The notes beneath the pieces are model-generated. The model searched no databases. It was given only the letters and a program-made list of their open reading frames with translations, and was not told where the DNA came from. From Streptomyces cyaneus (lineage in GTDB: Bacteria > Actinomycetota > Actinomycetes > Streptomycetales > Streptomycetaceae): a DNA stretch of 64,000 bases. The stretch covers positions 496,001 through 560,000 of the forward strand of contig NZ_RQJW01000003.1 of the NCBI RefSeq assembly GCF_004028635.1. Reading direction: 5' to 3'. Both the position numbers and the translations under genes were made by a program. Positions 25,310-32,929 of this stretch are shown one piece after another. Position 1 is the stretch's first letter. Every line of letters begins with the position of its first letter.

Positions 25310-25472
25310 CGTCCAGCCGTCTCCCCCTGTAGTCCGAGTCGCTCACGTCGTCCCCTCTCCTGTCGTCTCCGCACTGACACGTGACGGTCGCCCTCGGGGC
25401 GCGCTCTTCGGCTGCTCTTCTCCCCTCCCCTCCCCCGGATGTCCCCTGCCCTGAAACGGGAGCTGCCCCCTC
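25310..25472 (+). promoter_or_regulatory. leader RNA between the Cys peptide and the sulfur operon
   Basis: This 163-base untranslated stretch is pyrimidine-rich. It contains TCTTCTCCCCTCCCCTCCCC (25416-25435), which can pair with GGGAG at 25458-25462, the only ribosome site before the first operon gene at 25473. Ribosome occupancy on the upstream Cys codons could change this pairing. No classical terminator was seen. Confidence 0.4.
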
Positions 25473-26177
25473 ATGTCCTCATCCTTCTCCTGGGACGAAC
25501 CCGAAGGCCTCGCCGCGCGCGGCACGTTGATCGTGCTGGCCGGACGAGGTGAACACGGCGGTGTGTACGAGCGGTTCGGCCGTCGCCTCGCTTTCGACGC
25601 CTACCGGGTTCGCGCCCTCGGCGACCCGACCACCGAACCGTCCGTGCTCGAACAGGCGGCGAAACTGCTCGCCGACGAGTCGCTGCCCGGCCCGAAGGTG
25701 CTGGTCGGTTCGGACACGGGTGCGCGGTACGCCGCCCATCTCGCCGCCGAGCGGGAAGCGAGCCTCGACGCCCTGATCCTGGCCGGTCTGCCCACCGCCC
25801 GCTGGTCAGCGGGGAGTTGGGAGGCCGAGGTCGAGGCCCGCACCGCCTGCCCCACCCACCAGGGGCGCCTCACCGACGACGCCGGTTTCCGGCGCGGCGC
25901 CCTCGACGGGAACCCGGACCTCCCCGAACTGCACCTGGACCGCGTGCGCGTTCCCGTACTCGCCCTGCACGGCAAGGACGACCCGGTGAGCCCCGTCGAG
26001 CAGGCGCTGGAGGCGTACGCGGGGCACGCGGGCGTCCGGACGGTGACGTTCGACGGCGGACGGCACGACGTCCTCAACGACGCGCTGCACCGCACGGTCG
26101 CCGCGACCGTCGTGCTCTTCCTGGAGCGGCTGCGGCTGTCCCCCGAGCTGCCCGCGATCGCGGAGGGCCTGGCATGA
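25473..26177 (+). CDS. alpha/beta hydrolase-fold protein, first gene of the sulfur operon
   Basis: This 234-residue protein has an alpha/beta-hydrolase core. TLIVLAGRGEHGG forms the oxyanion-side loop and GSDTG the nucleophile elbow. An acidic residue lies in HGKDDPVS and the probable catalytic His in DGGRHDVLND. The elbow has Asp where Ser is usual, as in haloalkane dehalogenases and epoxide hydrolases, so it may not be an esterase. It overlaps the sulfurtransferase gene by 4 bases. Relatives occur beside alkanesulfonate genes in other actinomycetes, but the reaction is unknown. Confidence 0.75.
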   Translation: MSSSFSWDEPEGLAARGTLIVLAGRGEHGGVYERFGRRLAFDAYRVRALGDPTTEPSVLEQAAKLLADESLPGPKVLVGSDTGARYAAHLAAEREASLDALILAGLPTARWSAGSWEAEVEARTACPTHQGRLTDDAGFRRGALDGNPDLPELHLDRVRVPVLALHGKDDPVSPVEQALEAYAGHAGVRTVTFDGGRHDVLNDALHRTVAATVVLFLERLRLSPELPAIAEGLA

Positions 26178-27016
26178 GCGTGACGACAACGGTCACCGAG
26201 CTGCGTACGCTGCTCGCCTCCGACGAGCCCCCGGTCGTACTCGACGTCCGCTGGGCGCTGGGCGATCCGCACGGCCGCGACCACTACGCCGAGGGGCACA
26301 TCCCGGGTGCGGTCTACGTCGATCTCGACACGGAGCTGGCCGCGCCGCCGAGCCCGGAAGGCGGACGTCATCCGCTGCCGCGGGCGGAGGACCTGCAGGA
26401 AGCGGCCCGCAGGTGGGGCATCCGGCAGGGCCAACGGGTCGTGGTCCACGACGACTTGGGCAACACGGCGGCGGCCCGCGCCTGGTGGCTGCTGCGCCAC
26501 GCGGGACTGACCCGGGTGACGCTCCTCGACGGAGCGCTCGGCGCCTGGAGATCCGCCGGGCTGCCCCTGGAGTCCGGCGTCCCGGCCGACCCGCCGCACG
26601 GCGACGTCGTACTGGACGAGGGCGCGCTGCCGACCGTCGACGCGGATGGTGCCGCCGAACTCGCCGTGTCCGGGCTGCTGTTGGACGCGCGGGCCGCTGA
26701 GCGGTACCGCGGCGAGGTGGAGCCGGTGGACCCACGGGCCGGGCACATCCCCGGTGCGCTCTCCGCTCCCACCGGCGAGAACCTCGCGGCCGACGGGACC
26801 TTCCTGCCGCCCGAGGAACTGCGCAAGCGGTTCGAGGACAAAGGGGCGGCCGGGGCCTCACGGATCGGGGTGTACTGCGGCTCGGGAGTCACCGCCGCCC
26901 ACCAGATCGCCGCCCTGGAGATCGCCGGCTTCGAGGCGGTGCTCTTTCCCGGCTCCTGGTCCGCCTGGTCGGCCGATCCCGCCCGCCCGGCCGCGACCGG
27001 CCCGCTGCCGTCCTGA
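26174..27016 (+). CDS. two-domain sulfurtransferase (rhodanese / mercaptopyruvate type)
   Basis: This 280-residue protein has two rhodanese domains. The N-terminal one (~10-130) is inactive, with VHDDLGNTA at the active-site position. The C-terminal one (~150-275) carries the catalytic Cys235 in the loop CGSGVT. A CG[S/T]GVT loop is typical of 3-mercaptopyruvate sulfurtransferases rather than thiosulfate rhodaneses (CRKGVT). It moves sulfane sulfur to thiol acceptors or cyanide in the cytoplasm. Coupled by ATGA to the hydrolase gene, it probably handles sulfur released by the monooxygenases further down the operon. Confidence 0.88.
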   Translation: MSVTTTVTELRTLLASDEPPVVLDVRWALGDPHGRDHYAEGHIPGAVYVDLDTELAAPPSPEGGRHPLPRAEDLQEAARRWGIRQGQRVVVHDDLGNTAAARAWWLLRHAGLTRVTLLDGALGAWRSAGLPLESGVPADPPHGDVVLDEGALPTVDADGAAELAVSGLLLDARAAERYRGEVEPVDPRAGHIPGALSAPTGENLAADGTFLPPEELRKRFEDKGAAGASRIGVYCGSGVTAAHQIAALEIAGFEAVLFPGSWSAWSADPARPAATGPLPS

Positions 27017-27049
27017 CGAAGGAAACCCCGCCATGAAGGAACCCCCGCC

Positions 27050-27928
27050 ATGACGACGAAATCGCCGGCCACGGCGGTGCTGCCGCCGCAGACCGCCGCC
27101 CCCGAGTCGCCCGCCCCCGCCCGTGTCACCCTGCGCGGCACCGTGAAGACCGGTCGCCGCCTCACCGTCCCCCGTTCCGTACGCCGTTCCGCGGGCCCCG
27201 TCGGCCTCGTCCTGCTGTGGTTCCTGACCTCGGCCACCGGCGTCCTCCCCGAGTCCGTGCTGGCCTCCCCCGTGGACGTCGTGAAGCAGGCCGTCGAGCT
27301 CACCGAGAACGGCGAGCTCCCCGGCGCCATCGCCGCCTCCGGCCGCCGTGCCGCCATCGGCTTCCTGATCGGCGCGTCCGTCGCCCTGAGCCTGTCCCTG
27401 CTGGCCGGCCTATTCCGGCTCGGCGAGGACGTCATCGACTCCTCGATGGGCATGTTCCGGGCGATCCCCTGGGTGGGCCTGATCCCGCTGTTCATCGTCT
27501 GGTTCGGCATCGAGGAGACGCCGAAGATCGCGCTGGTCGCGCTCGGTGTGACATATCCGCTGTACTTCAACATCTACGGCGGCATCCGCTCCACCGACGC
27601 CCAACTCGTCGAAGCCGCACGGATGATGGGGCTCGGCAGGCTCGGTCTGATCAAGTACGTGATCCTGCCGAGCGCACTGCCCGGTGCCCTCGTGGGGCTC
27701 CGGTACGCGCTGTCCACCGCCTGGCTGGCGCTCGTCTTCGCCGAGCAGATCAACGCCGACGCGGGACTCGGCTACCTGATGAGCAACGCCCAGCAGTACT
27801 TCCGCACGGACGTCATCGTGCTCTGCCTCGCCGTGTACGCGCTACTCGGCCTGGCCTGCGACTTCGCCGTACGGATCCTGTCGCGGCGGCTGCTGACCTG
27901 GCGGGCCAACTTCGAGGGCGAGGTATAG
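27050..27928 (+). CDS. ssuC: ABC importer permease, alkanesulfonate type
   Basis: This 292-residue permease has a ~45-residue cytoplasmic Ala/Pro-rich start and six membrane helices. The SsuC/TauC/NitT family marks are FRAIPWVGLIPLFIVWFG and the EAA loop LVEAARMMGLGRLGLIKYVI. With the downstream ATPase and binding proteins it imports sulfonates or similar organosulfur compounds. Its start codon is preceded by a duplicated ribosome-site/start unit (27020-27053), which also makes a six-codon mini-ORF whose TGA overlaps this ATG. Confidence 0.9.
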   Translation: MTTKSPATAVLPPQTAAPESPAPARVTLRGTVKTGRRLTVPRSVRRSAGPVGLVLLWFLTSATGVLPESVLASPVDVVKQAVELTENGELPGAIAASGRRAAIGFLIGASVALSLSLLAGLFRLGEDVIDSSMGMFRAIPWVGLIPLFIVWFGIEETPKIALVALGVTYPLYFNIYGGIRSTDAQLVEAARMMGLGRLGLIKYVILPSALPGALVGLRYALSTAWLALVFAEQINADAGLGYLMSNAQQYFRTDVIVLCLAVYALLGLACDFAVRILSRRLLTWRANFEGEV

Positions 27929-27930
27929 AG

Positions 27931-28701
27931 ATGACCAACAGCACTGATGTGCTCAACGGCACAGAGTCGCCCAACAGCACGGTGGCGCTCAACAGCGTTG
28001 AAATACGGGGCCTTTCGCGGGCCTTCGACGGCCACACCGTCCTGCACGACCTCGATCTCGACATCCGCGAGGGCGAGTTCGTGGCCCTCCTCGGGCACAG
28101 CGGTTGCGGCAAGTCGACGCTGCTGCGGATCCTCGCCGGGCTCGACGACGAGATCGGCGGCGAGGTGACGGTGCCCGCGCGCCGCAGTGCCGCCTTCCAG
28201 TCGCCGCGGCTGCTGCCCTGGCTGAAGGTGTGGCGCAATGTCGTACTCGGGCTGCCGGGCCGGCCCGACCGGGCGCTCGCGGAGAAGGCTCTCGACGAGG
28301 TCGGCATCGCGGAGCGCGCCACCGTCTGGCCGAAGACGCTCTCCGGTGGCCAGGCCCAGCGCGTCTCCCTGGCCAGGGCGCTGGTCCGCGAGCCGGAACT
28401 GCTGCTCCTGGACGAGCCGTTCGGCGCCCTCGACGCGCTGACCCGGGGCAGGGTGCAGCAGCTGGTCGCCGAGCTGTGGCAGCGGCACGGCTGCGCGATC
28501 CTCCTGGTCACCCATGACGTGGAGGAGGCGCTGCTGCTCGCCGACCGGGTCCTGGTGATGGACGGGGGCCGTATCGCCCACGAGCTCACCGTCGACCTGC
28601 CCCGACCCCGCGACCTCACCACCCCCGACTTCGTCACCCTGCGCGCCCGTCTCCTCGACTGGCTCGGCGTCACCCGCACTCTGGAAGGAACCCCCTCGTG
28701 A
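27931..28701 (+). CDS. ssuB: ABC importer ATPase, alkanesulfonate type
   Basis: This 256-residue nucleotide-binding subunit has Walker A GHSGCGKST, a Q-loop near SAAFQSPRLLPW, signature LSGGQAQR, Walker B LLLLDEPFGALD and the H-loop in LLVTHDVEEA. The FQ-x-PRLLPW stretch is typical of the NitT/TauT/SsuB group. The first ~25 residues form an unusual Asn/Ser/Thr-rich tail (NSTDVLNG...NSTVALN) before the core. It starts two bases after the permease stop and overlaps the binding-protein gene by 4 bases (GTGA). Confidence 0.93.
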   Translation: MTNSTDVLNGTESPNSTVALNSVEIRGLSRAFDGHTVLHDLDLDIREGEFVALLGHSGCGKSTLLRILAGLDDEIGGEVTVPARRSAAFQSPRLLPWLKVWRNVVLGLPGRPDRALAEKALDEVGIAERATVWPKTLSGGQAQRVSLARALVREPELLLLDEPFGALDALTRGRVQQLVAELWQRHGCAILLVTHDVEEALLLADRVLVMDGGRIAHELTVDLPRPRDLTTPDFVTLRARLLDWLGVTRTLEGTPS

Positions 28702-29669
28702 TACGCAGACTCGCCACCGCCGCGCTGAGCCTCACCGCCCTGCTGGCGCTGACGGCCTGCGGCGCGGACTCCTCGGCGGACGCCGCCGGCAAGGGCGGCC
28801 AGGTCACGCTCACCATCGGCGACCAGGCCAAGACGCTCCAGACGATCGTCGCCGCGTCCGACGCCCTCAACGGCGCCAAGTACAAGGTGAAATGGGCCGA
28901 GTTCGAGGGCGCGGCCCCGCTGTACCAGGCCGTACAGGCGGGCGCCGCCGACACCGGCTACTCCGCCGACCTGCCGGCGCTGCAGGCGCTCAGCGGCGGA
29001 GTGAAGGTCAAGAACGTCGCCGCCCTCAAGAACGACGGCACGCACGTCGGCATCGTCGTCCGCAAGGACTCCGGCATCGACAGCGTGAAGGACCTCAAGG
29101 GCCAGAAGGTCGTGGTGTCCTCGGCCAAGGGCAGCGTCTCGGAGTATCTGCTGGCCAACGTGCTGAAGCAGAACGGGCTCGGCTACGACGACGTTCAGGT
29201 CCAGTACCTGCTGCCGACCGACGCACAGGCCGCGTTCGCCTCCGGCAAGATCAAGGCCTGGGCGACCTTCGGCGTCTACCAGGCCGTCGGTCTGGAGCAG
29301 GGCGGCAAGCTCCTGGTCGACGGCGGGGACGGTCGGGTCAGCGGCATCGGCTTCATCAACGCTTCCGAGACGGCACTCGCCGACTCGTCGAAGAAGGACG
29401 CGCTCGCCGACTTCCTGCGGCGCCTCGGTACGGCCCTGCAGTGGACGAGCACCCACCGGGACGCCTACGCCGAGGCCATCGAGCAGCGCAACGGGGCCGA
29501 CGCCTCCGTGGCCAAGACCCTGGCCTCCGCCGCGTACAGCGAGGTCCTGCCGGTCACGCCGGAAGTCAACCGGACGGTGCAGGGCGTCGCCGACCTGATG
29601 AACGGGATCGGCGTGCTGGACCCGAACGTCGACGTGGCGGAGTCGGCCGACACGTCCCTCCTCAAGTAG
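28698..29669 (+). CDS. ssuA: lipoprotein binding protein of the sulfonate importer
   Basis: This 323-residue substrate-binding protein belongs to the SsuA/TauA/NitT family. It has a signal peptide with lipobox LTAC and lipidated Cys21. Family features are the KVKWAEFEGAAPLYQAVQAG and LKGQKVVVSSAKGSVSEYLL segments. The GTG start overlaps the ATPase stop. It is one of two such binding proteins in the operon. The other (30804-31826) is only distantly similar, so they may serve different ligands. Confidence 0.9.
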   Translation: MIRRLATAALSLTALLALTACGADSSADAAGKGGQVTLTIGDQAKTLQTIVAASDALNGAKYKVKWAEFEGAAPLYQAVQAGAADTGYSADLPALQALSGGVKVKNVAALKNDGTHVGIVVRKDSGIDSVKDLKGQKVVVSSAKGSVSEYLLANVLKQNGLGYDDVQVQYLLPTDAQAAFASGKIKAWATFGVYQAVGLEQGGKLLVDGGDGRVSGIGFINASETALADSSKKDALADFLRRLGTALQWTSTHRDAYAEAIEQRNGADASVAKTLASAAYSEVLPVTPEVNRTVQGVADLMNGIGVLDPNVDVAESADTSLLK

Positions 29670-29695
29670 CCGTGCCAGCAAGGGAGTTGAGCACC

Positions 29696-30793
29696 ATGCC
29701 TGTCGAGTTCATCAGCGCCGTCCACACGGACGCGGGCGCGTCGGGCCCGGCCGCCGCGAGCCGCACCGGTCTCGACGTCGACCATCTGCGCAGGTACGCC
29801 CGCGCCCTGGACGACGGCGGCTTCGACCACACCCTGGTCGCGTACCACTCGGCCTCGCCGGACGCCTTCCAGATCGCCCAGTTCGTCGCCACGCACACCG
29901 AGCGGATCCGCCCGATTCTCGCCCACCGGCCGGGCGTCGTCTTCCCCACCCATGCCGCCCGCGCCCTCGCCACGCTGGACCGGATCAGCGACGGCCGGCT
30001 GACCGTGCACATCATCTCCGGCGGCAGTGACGAGGAGCAGCGCCGGGAGGGCGACTACCTGGGCAAGGCGGAGCGGTACGAGCGTTCGGACGAATACATC
30101 CAGATCCTCAGGAAGGTGTGGCAGGCCGACGGGCCCGTCTCGCACGAGGGGAAGCACTTCAGGTTCGAGGGCTACTACTCGGATGTGAAGCCGGTGAACG
30201 GGCTGATCCCGGTCTCGGTGGGCGGCTCCTCCCAGGACGCGTACCGGGTCGGCGGTCAGCAGGGCGACATCTTCGGGCTGTGGGGCGAGCCGCTGAAGGA
30301 GACGGCCGAGCAGATCGCCGCCGTGAACGCGGTCGCGGATGCCGCCGGGCGCCCCCGTCCCCGTATCTGGGTGTCGTTCCGTCCGATCATCGCGCCCACC
30401 GACGAACTGGCCTGGGAGAAGGCGCACCGCACGCTGGGCGTGCTCAAGGACCAGGCGAGGAACACCGAGTTGCTGCGCCACTACCGCACCACGGGGCGCC
30501 CGGCCAACGTCGGCTCGCAGCGGCTGCTGGACATCGCCGACCGGGGTGAGGTCCACGACCGCTGCCTGTGGACCGCGCCCGCGGTCGCCACCAACGCCGC
30601 CGGCGCCTCGACCGCGCTGGTCGGTTCCCCCGAGACGGTGGCGAAGGCCCTGCTCGACTACGTCGACATCGGCTGCGACCTGCTGTCGATCCGGGGCTAC
30701 GACCCGCTGGGCGACGCGATCGACTACGCCCGTCACGTCCTGCCGCTGGTGCGGCAGGAGCTCGCCCACCGCGCCAGCACCCATGCCGCCTGA
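29696..30793 (+). CDS. ssuD: FMNH2-dependent alkanesulfonate monooxygenase-like enzyme
   Basis: This 365-residue TIM-barrel flavin monooxygenase of the bacterial luciferase-like (LLM) family most resembles SsuD. SsuD uses reduced FMN and O2 to release sulfite from alkanesulfonates. SsuD-like features are LAHRPGVVFPTHAAR, GRLTVHIISGG and the late insertion RCLWTAPA. AAGGGAG precedes the ATG by nine bases. It sits between two organosulfur-binding proteins. No dedicated flavin reductase gene is seen in the operon, so reduced FMN must come from elsewhere. Confidence 0.88.
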   Translation: MPVEFISAVHTDAGASGPAAASRTGLDVDHLRRYARALDDGGFDHTLVAYHSASPDAFQIAQFVATHTERIRPILAHRPGVVFPTHAARALATLDRISDGRLTVHIISGGSDEEQRREGDYLGKAERYERSDEYIQILRKVWQADGPVSHEGKHFRFEGYYSDVKPVNGLIPVSVGGSSQDAYRVGGQQGDIFGLWGEPLKETAEQIAAVNAVADAAGRPRPRIWVSFRPIIAPTDELAWEKAHRTLGVLKDQARNTELLRHYRTTGRPANVGSQRLLDIADRGEVHDRCLWTAPAVATNAAGASTALVGSPETVAKALLDYVDIGCDLLSIRGYDPLGDAIDYARHVLPLVRQELAHRASTHAA

Positions 30794-30803
30794 TGGAGAT
30801 CCC

Positions 30804-31826
30804 GTGTTGTTCCCCCGCACCCTGCGCTCGTCCGCCGCCGCGCTCGCCCTGCTCCTGCCGTTCGCGGCGGCCTGCGGCACCGAGGCCGAGGCGGAGTCCT
30901 CGTCCTCGGTCACCTTGAGAGTCGGCGCCACCGGCTGGAAGGTCGAGGAGGCGGTGCTGAAGTACGCCGGCCTCGACGACACGCCGTACCAGGTGAAGTG
31001 GAGCCAGTTCCAGGGCGGTGACCAGCAGCTCCAGGCGATCCGGGCCGGGGCGCTGGACCTCGCGTCATCCAGCGAGATCCCGCCGGTCTTCGCCGCCGCC
31101 GACGGTGACCCGAACTTCAAGGTCGTCGCGGTGCAGCGCGGGGCCACCCTCAACCAGGAGGTGGTCGTCCCCAAGGGCTCCAAGGTCACCGACATCGTCG
31201 GCCTGAAGGGCAAGAAGGTCGGCTACGTCCAGAACACCACCGCCCACTACTTCCTCTACGAGCTGCTGAAGCAGGCGGGCCTGAAGTGGTCCGACATCGA
31301 CGCCAAGCCGCTCCTGCCGAACGACGGGCTCGCCGCCCTCAACGGCGGCGGCATCGACGCCTTCGCCTCGTACGGCACGTCGATCATCACCGCCCATCAG
31401 CAGGGCGCGACCACGGTCGGCTCGGGCAAGGACATCCTGTCCGGCAACTTCCTCTGGTCGGCGCGGGACAGCGTGCTGAAGAACCCGAAGCAGAAGGCGG
31501 CAGCCGCCGATCTGATCGCCCGGATCACGAAGGCGTACGCGTACGTCCGCGACGGCCACCTCGACGGCTTCGCCAAGATCACCGCCGACGCCACCCACCA
31601 ACCCCTCGCCCAGGCCGAGAAGGACCTCGTCGACGCCCAGGCGCAACGCCCGACCCAGGCCCGCACGGTCGGCGACGACGCCATCGCCTCGCAGCAGAAG
31701 GTCGCCGACGTGTTCACCGAACTCGGGGCGCTGAAGGAACACTTGGACGTGAAATCGTTCTGGACCACCGGTCTGAACGCCGACCTCGACTCCGACCTGA
31801 ACACCGACGTGAAGAAGGCCAAGTGA
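30804..31826 (+). CDS. second organosulfur-binding lipoprotein
   Basis: This 340-residue binding protein of the SsuA/TauA family begins with GTG at 30804 (GGAG site upstream). It has a short signal peptide ending in a lipobox with lipidated Cys24 (AAAC). The sequence KVEEAVLKYAGLDDTPYQVKW, VDVG-like SSEIPPV and the Lys-rich LKGKKVGYVQNTTAHY region match the family. It lies 10 bases after ssuD and overlaps the next gene by GTGA. It has no permease or ATPase of its own and probably shares SsuBC. Confidence 0.88.
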   Translation: MLFPRTLRSSAAALALLLPFAAACGTEAEAESSSSVTLRVGATGWKVEEAVLKYAGLDDTPYQVKWSQFQGGDQQLQAIRAGALDLASSSEIPPVFAAADGDPNFKVVAVQRGATLNQEVVVPKGSKVTDIVGLKGKKVGYVQNTTAHYFLYELLKQAGLKWSDIDAKPLLPNDGLAALNGGGIDAFASYGTSIITAHQQGATTVGSGKDILSGNFLWSARDSVLKNPKQKAAAADLIARITKAYAYVRDGHLDGFAKITADATHQPLAQAEKDLVDAQAQRPTQARTVGDDAIASQQKVADVFTELGALKEHLDVKSFWTTGLNADLDSDLNTDVKKAK

Positions 31827-32929
31827 CCGAGCGCATCGCCGAACTGGCCGCCGAGTACGACCGTTCGGCCGCCTTCCCCGCCGAGTCCCTCCGGATCGCG
31901 CACGAGTCGGGCCTGCTCACCGCGACGATCGGCGAGCGGTACGGCGGCCGGGGCGGGGGCGTCGAGGAGACGGCTCGGATCCTGCACTCCCTGGGGCGGC
32001 TCGACCCGTCCGTCGCGCTGATCACGGCGATGACGTTGAACACGCATGCCCGGCAGGCCGCCCAGCCGCACTGGCCGCAGGAGCTGTACGCGCGCGTGGC
32101 CAAGGAGTCGTTCGCGCGCCCGGTCCTGATCAACCACGCGCGCGTGGAGCCCGACCTGGGCTCGCCGGCTCGAGGCGGTTTGCCTGCCACCCGAGCCCGT
32201 CGCACCGCCGACGGCTGGGCGGTGAGCGGCACCAAGCGGTTCGTGACGGGCGCCGAGGGGCTGGACTGGTTCCTGGTGTGGGCGCACACCGACGAACCGG
32301 AGCCGCGCGTGGGCACCTTCCTGGTGCCCGGCGGCTCGCCGGGCATCGAGATCACAGGGCGCTGGGACCAGTTGGGGCTGCGGGCCAGCGGCAGCCACGA
32401 CGTGACGTTCCACGAGGTGGCGGTCCCGTACGAGCACGTCATCGGGATCGGCCCGTACGGTGCGGCCGCCGAGCAGGACAACCGGGCGGGCGCGGCCCTC
32501 CATGTGCCGCTCGCCGCCCTCTACTTGGGCGTGGCCCGTGCCGCACAGGCGTACTTCCACACCTTCGCCCACGCGCGCGTGCCCGCCAACCTCGGCCATC
32601 CGGTGGCCCGTACGGAACGCTTCCGGCGCACGGCCGGCGAGATCGAGATGCTGCTCGCGACCGCCGAGCAGCTGGTGTTCGACGGTGCCGCGAAGCTCGA
32701 CACCGGCGACGCCTCGTACACCCCGGAACAGGCCCTCGGCGCGCGCGTGCTGGCCGACCGGCACGGCGTACGGGCCGTGGAGCTGGCCGTACGGCTGCTG
32801 GGCAATCCCGGGCTGTCCCGCGGCAACCCGCTGGAGCGGCACTTCCGCGACATCCAGTGCGCGCCGGTGCACGCGCCCCAGGAGGACGTCTCCCTGCTCG
32901 CGATCGGAACGAAGGCACTCACCCCATGA
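31823..32929 (+). CDS. acyl-CoA-dehydrogenase-fold flavin monooxygenase (SfnB/DszC-like)
   Basis: This 368-residue protein has the three-domain acyl-CoA dehydrogenase fold: helical (~1-115), beta (RTADGWAVSGTKRFVTGAE...LGLRASGSHDVTFHEVAVP, ~115-215) and C-terminal helical. In sulfur operons such proteins are FMNH2-dependent monooxygenases or desulfurising enzymes (SfnB, DszC, SsuE-linked types) rather than dehydrogenases. The GTG start overlaps the binding protein, and its stop overlaps the FAD oxidase (ATGA). The substrate is inferred only to be an organosulfur compound. Confidence 0.82.
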   Translation: MTERIAELAAEYDRSAAFPAESLRIAHESGLLTATIGERYGGRGGGVEETARILHSLGRLDPSVALITAMTLNTHARQAAQPHWPQELYARVAKESFARPVLINHARVEPDLGSPARGGLPATRARRTADGWAVSGTKRFVTGAEGLDWFLVWAHTDEPEPRVGTFLVPGGSPGIEITGRWDQLGLRASGSHDVTFHEVAVPYEHVIGIGPYGAAAEQDNRAGAALHVPLAALYLGVARAAQAYFHTFAHARVPANLGHPVARTERFRRTAGEIEMLLATAEQLVFDGAAKLDTGDASYTPEQALGARVLADRHGVRAVELAVRLLGNPGLSRGNPLERHFRDIQCAPVHAPQEDVSLLAIGTKALTP

